DNA of 44,168 bases from Pelomonas sp036404855 (GCF_036404855.1 NZ_DASWYS010000051.1:1-44168); one strand, 5' to 3'. Positions 17,239-25,354 are shown, counted from the stretch's first letter. The notes: a model not told the origin generated them from the letters alone. Numbers and translations: made by a program.

Positions 17239-18884
17239 CGGTGACACCCGACAAGCTGCTCGTCGCGCTGGTGCTGCTGCCGCTGGGCACGGCCGCAATG
17301 ATGCTGCTGCTGGGCGATGGCCGGCGCGCGCTGAAGGCTGTGGCCAACGTGCTGTCGACGACGGCAGGCCTGGCCATCGCCGTGAGTCTGCTGCTGGGCG
17401 TGGCCGAACGCGACGCCCCGACGGCCTTCGCGATCTACCTGCCCGGCAACTGGTCCGTCCCCTTCGGCATCGTGCTGGTCGCGGACCGGCTGTCGGCGCT
17501 GATGGCGGTGCTGACCGGCTGCGTCGGCATGGCCGCGCTGCTGTACGCGCTGGCGCGCTGGCAGCACGCCGGTGTGTACTTCCACGTGCTGTTCCAGCTG
17601 CAGCTGATGGGGTTGTACGGCGCCTTCCTGACCGCCGACCTGTTCAACCTCTTCGTCTTCTTCGAGGTTTTGCTGGCTGCGAGCTACGGCCTGCTGCTGC
17701 ACGGCGGCGGCGGAGCGCGGGTGCGCGCCGGGCTGCACTACATCGCCATCAACCTGGTCGCCTCGCTGCTATTTCTGATCGGCGTGGCTGTGCTCTACGG
17801 CGTCACCGGCACGCTGAACATGGCGGACATCGCGCAGAAGCTGCCCCTGGTGCCTGTGAGCGACCGCGGCCTGCTGCACGCTGGCGCCGCCATCCTCGCC
17901 ATCGCCTTCCTGGCCAAGGCCGGGCTGTGGCCGCTGAACTTCTGGCTGCCGCCCGCCTATGCCGCGGCCAGCGCGCCTGCCGCGGCCGTGTTCGCCATCC
18001 TGACCAAGGTGGGCGTCTATGCAGTGCTGCGGCTGTGGACGCTGTGCTTCCCAGGTGACGCGGAAGCCGCCGCATCCGCCGGCTTCGGTAGCGGCGTGCT
18101 GGTCTGGGGCGGCATCATCACGCTGGCCTTCGGGGCGCTGGGCATGCTGGCCTCGCAGCAGTTGGCCAGGCTGGCAGGGTATGCGGTCATCACGTCTTCC
18201 GGCACGCTGATCGCGGCCATCGGTTTCGACGCGCCGGCCCTCAGCGCCGCCGCCATCTTCTACTTGGCCAGCTCCACGCTGGCGGGCTGCGCGCTGTTCC
18301 TGCTGGTAGAGCTGCTGGAGCGGGCGCGCCAGGTCGAGGTCGGCCCGCAGCAGATGGACGACGGCAACGATGCGCTGCCGTTCTTCCTCGACGCCGAGCC
18401 CCCCGCCGGCACCAACCTCGACGACAACGAGGAGGCGCTGATCGGCCGCGCGATCCCCGCGGCGTTGGCCTTCCTGGGCGTGGCCTTCATGATCAGCGCG
18501 CTGGTGACGGCCGGGCTGCCGCCACTGTCCGGCTTCGTGGCCAAGCTGGCGATGCTGTCGGCGCTCCTGGACATGAGCCGACCGGCCGCGTGGACCCTGT
18601 TCGCGCTGCTGATCCTGTCCGGCCTGTTCGGCGCCATCGCGCTGATGCGCGTGGGCGTGCGGCACTTCTGGACTTCGCAGGATCGCCCTGCGCCACGCCT
18701 GCGCGTGATCGAGACCCTGCCGATCGCCGGTCTGCTGGCGGCCTCGGTGGCCCTGGTGCTTCAGGCCGAGTCCGGCCTTGACTATGCCCGCGCCGCGGCC
18801 AACTCTCTGCACGAGCACCGGCTCTACATCGACGCCGTGATGGGCGTCCGCCCCATCGTGCGTGACGTGGAGGCCACGCCATGA
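17235..18884 (+). CDS. mrpD: Mrp Na+/H+ antiporter subunit D
   Basis: Multi-helix inner-membrane subunit (549 residues), homologous to complex I NuoM/NuoN and MrpA, forming a second proton/cation path. Conserved features include LFNLFVFFEVLLAASYGLLLHG with the key membrane Glu, and AFLAKAGLWPLNFWLPPAYA..APAAAVFAILTKVGVYA with membrane Lys residues. It is slightly longer than the common ~500 residues because of a hydrophilic insert near residues 355-395 (QQMDDGNDALPFFLDAEP). AGGAGGAG precedes the ATG, which overlaps the mrpC stop; its own stop overlaps mrpE. Confidence 0.95.
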   Translation: MTVTPDKLLVALVLLPLGTAAMMLLLGDGRRALKAVANVLSTTAGLAIAVSLLLGVAERDAPTAFAIYLPGNWSVPFGIVLVADRLSALMAVLTGCVGMAALLYALARWQHAGVYFHVLFQLQLMGLYGAFLTADLFNLFVFFEVLLAASYGLLLHGGGGARVRAGLHYIAINLVASLLFLIGVAVLYGVTGTLNMADIAQKLPLVPVSDRGLLHAGAAILAIAFLAKAGLWPLNFWLPPAYAAASAPAAAVFAILTKVGVYAVLRLWTLCFPGDAEAAASAGFGSGVLVWGGIITLAFGALGMLASQQLARLAGYAVITSSGTLIAAIGFDAPALSAAAIFYLASSTLAGCALFLLVELLERARQVEVGPQQMDDGNDALPFFLDAEPPAGTNLDDNEEALIGRAIPAALAFLGVAFMISALVTAGLPPLSGFVAKLAMLSALLDMSRPAAWTLFALLILSGLFGAIALMRVGVRHFWTSQDRPAPRLRVIETLPIAGLLAASVALVLQAESGLDYARAAANSLHEHRLYIDAVMGVRPIVRDVEATP

Positions 18885-19369
18885 AGCGCCTGTTGCCATC
18901 GCCCTGGCTGTCGCTGGGCCTGCTGGGCGGCTGGTTGCTGCTGACGCGCACCTTCAGCCTTGGCCAGTTGCTGCTGGGCGTGCTCGTCGCGGTGGTGATG
19001 CCGCTGCTCATGGCCCCGCTGCGCCCCCGCCCTGGTCCGCTGCGCCACTGGGGGGTGCTGGCCCGGCTGATCCTGCGTGTCGGCGGGCACGTCGTGCGGT
19101 CGGCGCTGATCGTTGCGGCCGGCGTGCTGCGCGCCAAGAAACGCCCGCCGCACGGCAGCTTCGTCACCGTGCCGCTGGATCTGCGCGACGAACATGGGTT
19201 GGCCGCCCTGGCGATGATTACCGCGGTCATCCCGGGCACCGTCTGGTCGGAACTCGCGCCCGACCGCAGCGCGCTGCTGATCCATGTGTTCGACCTCGAC
19301 GACGAGGCCGCCTTCATCCACCACTTCAAGGCCGACTACGAGTGGCCGCTGAAGGAGATCTTCGAATGA
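18881..19369 (+). CDS. mrpE: Mrp Na+/H+ antiporter subunit E
   Basis: Inner-membrane subunit (162 residues) without a complex I counterpart. It has two N-terminal hydrophobic helices, a conserved RLILRVGGHVVRSALIVAAGVL region and the soluble C-terminal part with ITAVIPGTVWSEL and LLIHVFDLDDE, both typical of MnhE. The ATG overlaps the mrpD stop and its stop overlaps mrpF, continuing the coupled operon. Confidence 0.94.
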   Translation: MKRLLPSPWLSLGLLGGWLLLTRTFSLGQLLLGVLVAVVMPLLMAPLRPRPGPLRHWGVLARLILRVGGHVVRSALIVAAGVLRAKKRPPHGSFVTVPLDLRDEHGLAALAMITAVIPGTVWSELAPDRSALLIHVFDLDDEAAFIHHFKADYEWPLKEIFE

Positions 19370-19641
19370 GCGCCGTGCTGACGCTGGCCATCACTGCCAC
19401 ACTGATCCTGTATACCACCGCCATGGGCATCGCCCTGGTGCGCCTGTTCCGCGGCCCCTCCGCGCAGGACCGCGTGATGGCGATGGACTTCGTCTACGTG
19501 GTGGGCATGCTCGTGATGCTGGTGCTGGCCATCCGCTACGACAGCGAGATGTATTTCGAAGGCGCGCTGCTGATGGTGCTGTTCGGCTTCGTCGGCTCGG
19601 TGGCGATGGCCAAGTTCCTGCTGCGCGGCGAGGTGATCTGA
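19366..19641 (+). CDS. mrpF: Mrp Na+/H+ antiporter subunit F
   Basis: Small three-helix inner-membrane subunit (91 residues) with the family signature VRLFRGPSAQDRVMAMD followed by a helix (FVYVVGMLVMLVLAIRY). AGGAG lies nine bases before the ATG. It overlaps mrpE by four bases and is followed after one base by mrpG. Confidence 0.94.
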   Translation: MSAVLTLAITATLILYTTAMGIALVRLFRGPSAQDRVMAMDFVYVVGMLVMLVLAIRYDSEMYFEGALLMVLFGFVGSVAMAKFLLRGEVI

Positions 19642-19642
19642 C

Positions 19643-19978
19643 ATGCCCGTATTGGCTGACATCCTGGTGGCCGTCCTGCTGGTGGGCAGTGGCCTTGTCG
19701 TGCTCGTGGCCGCGCTGGGGCTGTGGCGGCTGCCCGACTTCTTCCTGCGCATGCATGCGCCGGCGCTGGCCTCCACGCTCGCAGCCTGGCTGGTCACCTT
19801 CGCTTCCATCGTCCACTTCAGCACCCGGGGCGCCGGCCTCGCCCTGCATGTGTGGCTGATCATCATCGTGCTGTCGATCACGGCGCCGGTGACGACCATC
19901 GTGCTGGCCCGGGCCGCACTGTTTCGCCGCCGCCAGGCGGGTGACGCGCTGCCCGCGCCGCTGCAGCCGCGCCCGTGA
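19643..19978 (+). CDS. mrpG: Mrp Na+/H+ antiporter subunit G
   Basis: Last gene of the Mrp operon (111 residues), a three-helix inner-membrane subunit with the conserved ALGLWRLPDFFLRMHAPALA motif near residues 27-46 and VHFSTRGAGLALHVWLIII afterwards. The start ATG lies one base after the mrpF stop. It ends nine bases before the convergent LysR gene; no clear terminator hairpin fits in that gap. Confidence 0.94.
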   Translation: MPVLADILVAVLLVGSGLVVLVAALGLWRLPDFFLRMHAPALASTLAAWLVTFASIVHFSTRGAGLALHVWLIIIVLSITAPVTTIVLARAALFRRRQAGDALPAPLQPRP

Positions 19979-19987
19979 GTGGCGCGC

Positions 19988-20887
19988 TCACGCGGGCCAG
20001 GCGGGCTGTCCGAAGGCGCTGACCAGGAATTCGATCATCACGCGGACCTTGGGCGACAGGAACTTGCGGGTCGGGTAGACCGCGTAGACACCCAACTCGA
20101 CCGAACGCCAGCCGGGCATGACCTCCACCAGCGTGCCGGCCATGAGATCCGGGCCGACGAGGAAGGTCGGTTGCAGCACGATCCCCTGATGGCGCAGCGC
20201 GGCGACACGACAGGTGTCGCCGTTGTTGGTCCTGAGGCGCGGGGTCACCTTGACCGTGGCGGCGCCCTCAGGGCCGGAGAACTCCCATTGGTCGCCCATG
20301 GAGAACAGGCTGTAGGTCAGCACGTCGTGGGAGGCCAGCTCGGACGGGTGACTCGGCCTGCCCCGCATGTGCAGGTACTCCGGTGACGCACATAGCACCA
20401 GCCGCGTGGAAGTCAGTGGCCGACTGACCAGCGACGATGTGGGCAGGCGGCCAATGCGCACCGCCATGTCGAATCCCTCCTCCACCAGGTCAACCACCCG
20501 GTCGGCCAGCGTCACGTCGAGCATGACGCGGGGATGCCTGGCCATGAACTCGGGCCACAGCGGCGCCAAGTGAAGGAGGCCGAAGGAGAACGGCGCATTG
20601 ATGCGCAACAGTCCACTGGCCTCGCCGCTGTGCGACGAAACCTCCGCTTCGGCCTCATCGAGACCGCCCAGCAGTTCGCGGCAACGCACGTTGAAGACCT
20701 CGCCCTCGGGCGTCAGAGACAGCTTGCGAGTCGTGCGATGCAGCAGCCGCACGCCCAGCCGCGCCTCCAGCTCGGCAACGTAGCGGGACACCGCCGCCTT
20801 CGAGACCTCCAGAGCGTCGGCCGCTTTCACGAAGCTGCCGGCGTCGACCACGGCGGCGAAGGCCTTCATTTCAAGGAACTTGTCCAT
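19988..20887 (-). CDS. LysR-family transcriptional regulator
   Basis: DNA-binding regulator of 299 residues. The N-terminal winged helix-turn-helix reads FAAVVDAGSFVKAADALEVS then KAAVSRYVAELEARLGVRLLHRTTR, followed by the linker helix and a substrate-binding-type effector domain (LLRINAPFSFGLLHLAPLWP, SPEYLHMRGRPSHPSEL). I chose ATG 20887; an in-frame TTG at 20926 would add 13 unlikely residues. It is divergent from the oxidoreductase gene at 21011, with a dyad in between, so it probably controls that five-gene run and itself. The inducer is unknown. Confidence 0.9.
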   Translation of the reverse strand: MDKFLEMKAFAAVVDAGSFVKAADALEVSKAAVSRYVAELEARLGVRLLHRTTRKLSLTPEGEVFNVRCRELLGGLDEAEAEVSSHSGEASGLLRINAPFSFGLLHLAPLWPEFMARHPRVMLDVTLADRVVDLVEEGFDMAVRIGRLPTSSLVSRPLTSTRLVLCASPEYLHMRGRPSHPSELASHDVLTYSLFSMGDQWEFSGPEGAATVKVTPRLRTNNGDTCRVAALRHQGIVLQPTFLVGPDLMAGTLVEVMPGWRSVELGVYAVYPTRKFLSPKVRVMIEFLVSAFGQPAWPA

Positions 20888-20897
20888 CCAAGCATAT

Positions 20898-20916
20898 TGT
20901 CTTATTTTTCGAGACA
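20898..20916. promoter_or_regulatory. Candidate LysR operator
   Basis: TGTCT (20898-20902) and AGACA (20912-20916) form a dyad separated by nine bases; one further flanking position also matches. The dyad contains an A/T-rich centre and fits the general LysR T-N11-A style. It lies 11 bases upstream of the LysR start and about 95 bases before the divergent oxidoreductase gene, where an operator for both would be expected. Confidence 0.5.
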
Positions 20917-21010
20917 GTAAAGCCAATGAAGCGCTATTTATCTCTATTCACGACATTCCTAAAGTTCACTTATCGCAGCACTCCCGCTGTACGAACCCAA
21001 GGAAACAGAC

Positions 21011-21643
21011 ATGAAGATCACAGTCATCGGTGCCGGCAACATGGGATCGGCGTTCGTGGCCCAGCTCACCCGTGCTGGCCATCAGGTCAGCGTGACGGCG
21101 CGTGACGGCGACAAGGCCGCCCGTGTCGCGGCAGCCCACCCTGGCGCCCGCGCCGTGCCGTCCGCCGGCGCCGCAGCCGGGGCAGACGCCGTCATCCTGG
21201 CGACGGGCTATGCCGACGCCGTGAGCGCCCTGCAGGCCCTTGGCGATCTGAAGGGGCAGGTGCTCATCGACATCACCAACCCGCTCACCGCGGACTACAT
21301 GGGCCTGACCCTCGGCCACGACACGTCGGCGGCCGAAGAAATCGCCAAGGCCGTCCCGGGCGTCGAACTCGTCAAGGCCTTCAACACCGTGTTCGCGCAA
21401 GTGCTTGCCGAAGGCGCCGACTTCGGCAACGGCCAGCAGGCCAGCGTGTTTGTCGCCAGCGACAGCGAGCGCGCCAAGCAGACAGCCCGCGCCATCGCCG
21501 AAAGCATCGGCTTCGGGGTGATTGACGCCGGAGGCCTTCGCAATGCACGCTACCTCGAGCCGCTGGCCGGCTTGAACATCTATCTGGGCTACGGCGCGGG
21601 CCTGGGCACGGCCATCGCGCCGACGTGGATCCGCAAGTCCTGA
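21011..21643 (+). CDS. NAD(P)-binding oxidoreductase (F420-dependent NADP reductase-like)
   Basis: Cytoplasmic protein of 210 residues with a classical N-terminal Rossmann motif, MKITVIGAGNMGSAF, and the NADP-type loop TARDGDKAA. The conserved segments VLIDITNPLT and ELVKAFNTVFAQVL are typical of the NADPH-dependent F420 reductase-like family (YdjF/NPR-like), which in proteobacteria mostly does not use F420; the real substrate is unknown. AAGGAAA is the ribosome-binding site. It is the first gene of the LysR-divergent run and is followed by doxX after 34 bases. Confidence 0.85.
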   Translation: MKITVIGAGNMGSAFVAQLTRAGHQVSVTARDGDKAARVAAAHPGARAVPSAGAAAGADAVILATGYADAVSALQALGDLKGQVLIDITNPLTADYMGLTLGHDTSAAEEIAKAVPGVELVKAFNTVFAQVLAEGADFGNGQQASVFVASDSERAKQTARAIAESIGFGVIDAGGLRNARYLEPLAGLNIYLGYGAGLGTAIAPTWIRKS

Positions 21644-21677
21644 ACCTTCCGCCACCCAAACCTTCCAGGAGACCCTC

Positions 21678-22124
21678 ATGAGCAACCGTCTACTCGACCG
21701 CGTCCTCTCCACCGACGCTGGCTGGAGCCCGCTGGCCCTGCGAATCCCCGTCGGCATCATCTTCGTGGCGCACGGCGCGCAGAAGCTTTTCGGCGCCTTC
21801 GGCGGTTACGGCCTGGAAGGCACGGGCCAGTTCTTCGCCTCACTGGGCCTGACGCCAGGCTATCTGATGGCCTTGCTGGCAGGCAGCGCCGAATTCTTCG
21901 GCGGCCTGGCGCTGCTGGCCGGGCTGCTGGTGAGGCCTGCCGCTGCGGCGCTGGCGTTCTCGATGATCGTGGCCATCTTCTCGGTCCACATCAGCCATGG
22001 TCTGTTCATGGACAAGAACGGCTACGAGTACGCGTTGGCACTGCTGGCGGCTTCTGTCTCGCTGCTGATCAGCGGCGCAGGCCGGTTGTCGGCCGACGCG
22101 GTGATCGCCGGACGGACACGCTGA
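21678..22124 (+). CDS. DoxX family membrane protein
   Basis: Four-helix inner-membrane protein (148 residues) with the DoxX signature RIPVGIIFVAHGAQKLFGAFG at the first helix and AGSAEFFGGLALLAGLLVRPAA in the middle. DoxX proteins are associated with redox and thiol stress and with quinone-linked oxidoreductases; in Bacillus subtilis DoxX relatives (CatD, MhqP) belong to quinone-detoxification operons. AGGAG lies seven bases before the ATG. It is flanked by the oxidoreductase and dioxygenase genes on the same strand. Confidence 0.88.
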   Translation: MSNRLLDRVLSTDAGWSPLALRIPVGIIFVAHGAQKLFGAFGGYGLEGTGQFFASLGLTPGYLMALLAGSAEFFGGLALLAGLLVRPAAAALAFSMIVAIFSVHISHGLFMDKNGYEYALALLAASVSLLISGAGRLSADAVIAGRTR

Positions 22125-22157
22125 GCCCCTCGCAACGCCGCCCTGGAGTCCCGCATC

Positions 22158-22964
22158 ATGAGCCGTCTGCCCAGCGTGTTCGTCTCGCACGGCGCGCCGA
22201 CCTTCGCCGTCGAGCCCGGCATCGCGGGGCCGCGCCTGGGCGCACTCGGGCGGGCACTGCCGCGGCCAAGGGCGGTCCTCGTCGTGTCGCCGCACTGGAT
22301 GACAACATCTCCACGCGTGGGCATGGCGCTGCGGCCGCAGACGATCCACGACTTCGGTGGATTTCCCCCTGCCCTGTATGACATCGACTATCCCGTCGAC
22401 GGCCATCCCGAGCTGGCGCGGCGCGCACTGGACCTGCTGGGGGATGCCGGATGGGCGCCGCAGGCCGACGAGCGACGCGGCCTGGACCATGGCACGTGGG
22501 TGCCGCTGCTGCACTTGTATCCGTCCGCCGACGTGCCCGTGTTGCAGGTGTCGCTGCCGTCGCGGCTGGATGCGGACGGGGCCTGGGCCTTGGGCGCAGC
22601 GCTGGCACCGCTGGCGGACGAAGGCGTGCTGATCATCGGCTCCGGCAGCCTGACGCACAACCTGTCCGAGTTCCGCTCAGGCACCGATGGCGACCAAGCC
22701 TATGTCGTCGAGTTCGCAGCATGGGTGCGGGAGGCAGTCGTCCAGGGCGACGGCGCACGCCTGCGTCGGACCTTGCTGGACGCACCGCACGCGCGCCGCG
22801 CGCACCCGTCCGCCGAGCACTTTTGGCCCTTGCTGGTGGCAGCGGGCGCGGCCGATGCCTCTCAATCGACCGCTGTCATCAAAGGCGGCATCACCCATGG
22901 CGTGCTGGTAATGGACTCCTTCGTATTCGGCCCTCCCCCGTCGTCAGGCAACGGCCTGGCCTGA
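22158..22964 (+). CDS. LigB/DODA-family extradiol aromatic-ring dioxygenase
   Basis: Protein of 268 residues related to 4,5-DOPA extradiol dioxygenase and YgiD. Metal-ligand-type histidines are visible at H11 (VSHGAP), H46 (VSPHW), H64 (TIHDFGGFP), H111 (DHGTWVPL) and H167 (SLTHNL). The enzyme should cleave a catechol-like ring with O2, but the substrate is not readable. GGAG lies 11 bases upstream of the ATG. The neighbours (DoxX, esterase, FMN reductase) suggest a role in removing catechols or quinones instead of a full degradation pathway, since no downstream ring-fission genes are present. Confidence 0.87.
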   Translation: MSRLPSVFVSHGAPTFAVEPGIAGPRLGALGRALPRPRAVLVVSPHWMTTSPRVGMALRPQTIHDFGGFPPALYDIDYPVDGHPELARRALDLLGDAGWAPQADERRGLDHGTWVPLLHLYPSADVPVLQVSLPSRLDADGAWALGAALAPLADEGVLIIGSGSLTHNLSEFRSGTDGDQAYVVEFAAWVREAVVQGDGARLRRTLLDAPHARRAHPSAEHFWPLLVAAGAADASQSTAVIKGGITHGVLVMDSFVFGPPPSSGNGLA

Positions 22965-22977
22965 CCGAGAAAGAACC

Positions 22978-24162
22978 GTGAAAACCCAAGCCCTGATTGT
23001 GCAAAGCCCAGCCGTGCCGAAGCAGCTCGTGCTGCTGTTCCACGGCGTCGGCTCCAGCGCGCAGAACATGGCTCCGCTGGGCCACGCGCTGGCGCCACAC
23101 ATGCCCGAAGCGCTCATCGTCAGCGTGCAGGCGCCCGAGGCCGCCGGGCCCGGCTGGCAATGGTTCTCCGTGCAGGGCATCACCGAGGCCAGTCGGCCGG
23201 CGCGCGTCGCGGCGGCCATGCCAGGCTTCGTGCATGCCGTGCGGCAATGGCAGCAGGCAGTCGCCGTCGAGCCTGCGCACACGACACTGATCGGCTTCTC
23301 CCAGGGCGCGATCATGGCCCTGGAATGCACCCAGCTCGATGCCACGCTCGCCGGTCGGGTGATCGCACTGTCAGGCCGCTTCGCACACCCTCCACACCTT
23401 GCCCGCGAGGGACAGAGGATCCACCTCATCCATGGCGACGCCGACGCGGTGATGCCGCTGCGCGGTGCGGTCGATGCATTGGCCCAGCTGCAGTCGCTGG
23501 GGGCCACCGCCACGCTGGATCGCCTGCCTGGGCTGGGACACGGGTTCGACGCGCGCGTGGTCGACGCCATCGCGCGAAGGCTGAAGGATGCCAGTGCCCC
23601 CCAGGATCGCAGCCCCGCCGAACTCACGGCCGACTTTGCGGCCGTCGCCGGCCTCGCCTCGGCCGAGGGTCTGCACATGGCCGACCGGACCACGCTGCTG
23701 CACATCGGCGATGAGCAGCTCGTCCTGATCAGCGGGCAGGGCCAGCAGATTGAGACCACGCATCACCTCGACCTCGGCGCGGCACGCATGGCCAGAGACT
23801 TCTTCCGTCATGACCCGCCGACCGCGCACGAGATCGAGCAAGCCATTGACTTCACCGAAGACCAGATCATGCGACTGGGCCCACGGCAAGACGCCGGCAG
23901 GCTCTGGAGCCTGTCCGCGAACCTGCGCCCCTGGGCCGAGGTATCGGGCTCGACGATGTCCGTGGAGACCATTGAACTTTGGTTCGAACGCCTGGCACTG
24001 GCCGCCCAAGGTCGAGCCGACGCCCTGGACGGTTTGCCAAGGGGGTCCAAGGCGGCCGCGACACTGCTCGTGCTGCGTGAGTTCATGCATCACCGCGGCC
24101 ATCCATCCCTCACGGTCGCGCAGGCGCGGCAGGCGCTTGCGGCCGGATCTGCATCGGCGTAG
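22978..24162 (+). CDS. YpfH-like esterase fused to a degenerate Ppx/GppA-like domain
   Basis: 394-residue two-part protein. Residues 1 to about 205 are an alpha/beta-hydrolase of the phospholipase/carboxylesterase (COG0400-type, YpfH) family with FHGVGSSAQNM, nucleophile S108 in GFSQG, D154 or D156 in HGDAD and H188 in GLGHGF. YpfH alone is about 230 residues. Residues about 235-390 resemble the middle and C-terminal part of Ppx/GppA phosphatases: LLHIGDEQLVLISGQG stands where DIGGGSTE normally binds phosphate, then LDLGAARMARDFFRHDPPT and a final LPRGSKAAATLLVLREFM. The phosphate-binding glycines are missing, so this half is probably non-catalytic. The GTG start lies 14 bases after the dioxygenase gene. 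The Ppx assignment is mine by eye. Confidence 0.8.
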   Translation: MKTQALIVQSPAVPKQLVLLFHGVGSSAQNMAPLGHALAPHMPEALIVSVQAPEAAGPGWQWFSVQGITEASRPARVAAAMPGFVHAVRQWQQAVAVEPAHTTLIGFSQGAIMALECTQLDATLAGRVIALSGRFAHPPHLAREGQRIHLIHGDADAVMPLRGAVDALAQLQSLGATATLDRLPGLGHGFDARVVDAIARRLKDASAPQDRSPAELTADFAAVAGLASAEGLHMADRTTLLHIGDEQLVLISGQGQQIETTHHLDLGAARMARDFFRHDPPTAHEIEQAIDFTEDQIMRLGPRQDAGRLWSLSANLRPWAEVSGSTMSVETIELWFERLALAAQGRADALDGLPRGSKAAATLLVLREFMHHRGHPSLTVAQARQALAAGSASA

Positions 24163-24200
24163 AAGGGATCCCCACGCCTTCAAACAGCCCGGAGCACGCC

Positions 24201-24773
24201 ATGGCCACCTATCAAGTCGGGTATTTCGTCGGCAGCCTGTCCTCGACGTCGATCAACCGCCTGCTGGCGCAGGCCCTGGTGAAGCTGGCCCCGCCCGAAC
24301 TGGTGCTGCGCGAGATCCCGATCAGGGACCTGCCGCTCTACAGCCAGGACTATGACGCCGACTATCCGCCGGTGGCCCTCGCCTTCAAGCAGGCCATCGC
24401 GGAGGTGGATGCGGTGCTCTTCGTGACGCCGGAGTTCAATCGCTCGATTCCCGGCGGCCTGAAGAACGCCATCGACTGGGCCAGCCGTCCCTGGGGCAAG
24501 AACTCATTCGCGCAGAAGCCTTCGGGCGTCATCGGCACGTCGCCGGGCGCCATCGGTACGGCAGTGGCGCAGCAAAGCCTGCGCGGCGTGCTGTGCTTCT
24601 GCAACTCGCCGCTGATGAACCAGGTCGAGGCCTACATCCAGTTCAAGCCCGGCCTCATCACCGCCGACGGCGAAGTCACCGACGAAGCCACGAGGCAGTT
24701 CCTACAGAAGTACATGGCCGAGTTGCATGCCTTCATCGTGCGCGTTCTGACCGTGCTGCCACGCAAGGCCTGA
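24201..24773 (+). CDS. NAD(P)H-dependent FMN reductase family protein
   Basis: Flavodoxin-like oxidoreductase (190 residues) of the NADPH-dependent FMN/quinone/chromate reductase family. The FMN-phosphate loop GSLSSTSINRLLA is at residues 11-23 and the conserved TPEFNRSIPGGLKNAIDWAS lies in the middle, followed by IGTSPGAIGTAVAQQSLRG. Such enzymes carry out two-electron quinone reduction, which fits the other genes of the run. GGAG precedes the ATG by seven bases. It is the last gene of the LysR-linked run; 581 bases without a large gene follow. Confidence 0.9.
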   Translation: MATYQVGYFVGSLSSTSINRLLAQALVKLAPPELVLREIPIRDLPLYSQDYDADYPPVALAFKQAIAEVDAVLFVTPEFNRSIPGGLKNAIDWASRPWGKNSFAQKPSGVIGTSPGAIGTAVAQQSLRGVLCFCNSPLMNQVEAYIQFKPGLITADGEVTDEATRQFLQKYMAELHAFIVRVLTVLPRKA

Positions 24774-24937
24774 CTCCACCGGTCCACGCGGCCCGTCGGC
24801 AGGGGCGCTCCGTCGGGCAACACGCCTCCGAACCCTCATCCTCAGCCGGCGCCCGATGGATCCATCAGGCGCACCCTTGCCGGTCGCCACGATCTTGCCG
24901 CGAGTCGACAGACCGAACGTTTGGCGTGCCCCTCGCG

Positions 24938-25090
24938 TCATTTGGCCACGACCGATCGGGGCGCCGGGCCTGCCTGCGGTGCAGGCTGGACAAGTTGCGC
25001 GGTCGCTGAAGTCAGCATCACGATCATCAGAACAACTGTCTTGGCCCCGTTGATGAACTCCTTCGCAATGCCATTGAGCTCCTTCAACAC
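24938..25090 (-). CDS. Possible small membrane or secreted protein
   Basis: A 50-codon minus-strand frame starting at GTG 25090, directly after an in-frame TAG. The product begins MLKELNGIAKEFINGA, has a hydrophobic core KTVVLMIVMLTSATA, then Q and a Pro/Gln-rich tail ending SVVAK. This basic/hydrophobic/small-residue order looks like a signal peptide or a single membrane anchor, which is unusual for a random frame. Against it: no good ribosome-binding site and a non-ATG start. It may also be the remnant of a longer gene. I do not recognise it. Confidence 0.3.
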   Translation of the reverse strand: MLKELNGIAKEFINGAKTVVLMIVMLTSATAQLVQPAPQAGPAPRSVVAK

Positions 25091-25181
25091 CTTCTAGATG
25101 GCCGCGAGGCGCACCTGGAAGGTGGACTTTGCGGGGGACGAGATCATGCCGCGCGCCTCGGGCTGACTGCCTCAGCCGGGG

Positions 25182-25197
25182 TGGCATGGCAGTTGCA
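25182..25197 (+). promoter_or_regulatory. Sigma-54 (-24/-12) promoter upstream of the regulator gene
   Basis: TGGCATGGCAGTTGCA matches the consensus TGGCACG-N4-TTGCW at all but one defined position, with the correct four-base spacer and both invariant GG (-24) and GC (-12). Transcription would start near 25208, giving about 147 bases of leader before the regulator at 25355. It suggests the sigma-54 activator is autoregulated or controlled by another activator. Confidence 0.6.
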
Positions 25198-25354
25198 GAT
25201 GGCCAAGTGCCTCAACAAAGCCCAGACCCGCGCCGGCAATGCTCACGACGTGAACGCTTTCGCAAGCCTTTGATTCAAATGGGAATCTCGCGCCCACCCC
25301 AGCCCGCATCTGAACTGACACCATCTGCCTCGGCTCAGCCGGCCATGGCAGAAG

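Larger units (their letters stand above)
24774..25354. other. 581-base gap between the FMN reductase and sigma-54 regulator genes
   Basis: No full-length gene is evident. The gap holds a possible 50-codon minus-strand gene (24938-25090), a GGCTGA-N5-TCAGCC dyad (25161-25177) and, five bases after it, a sigma-54-type promoter (25182-25197). The remainder shows nothing I can assign. Confidence 0.5.
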
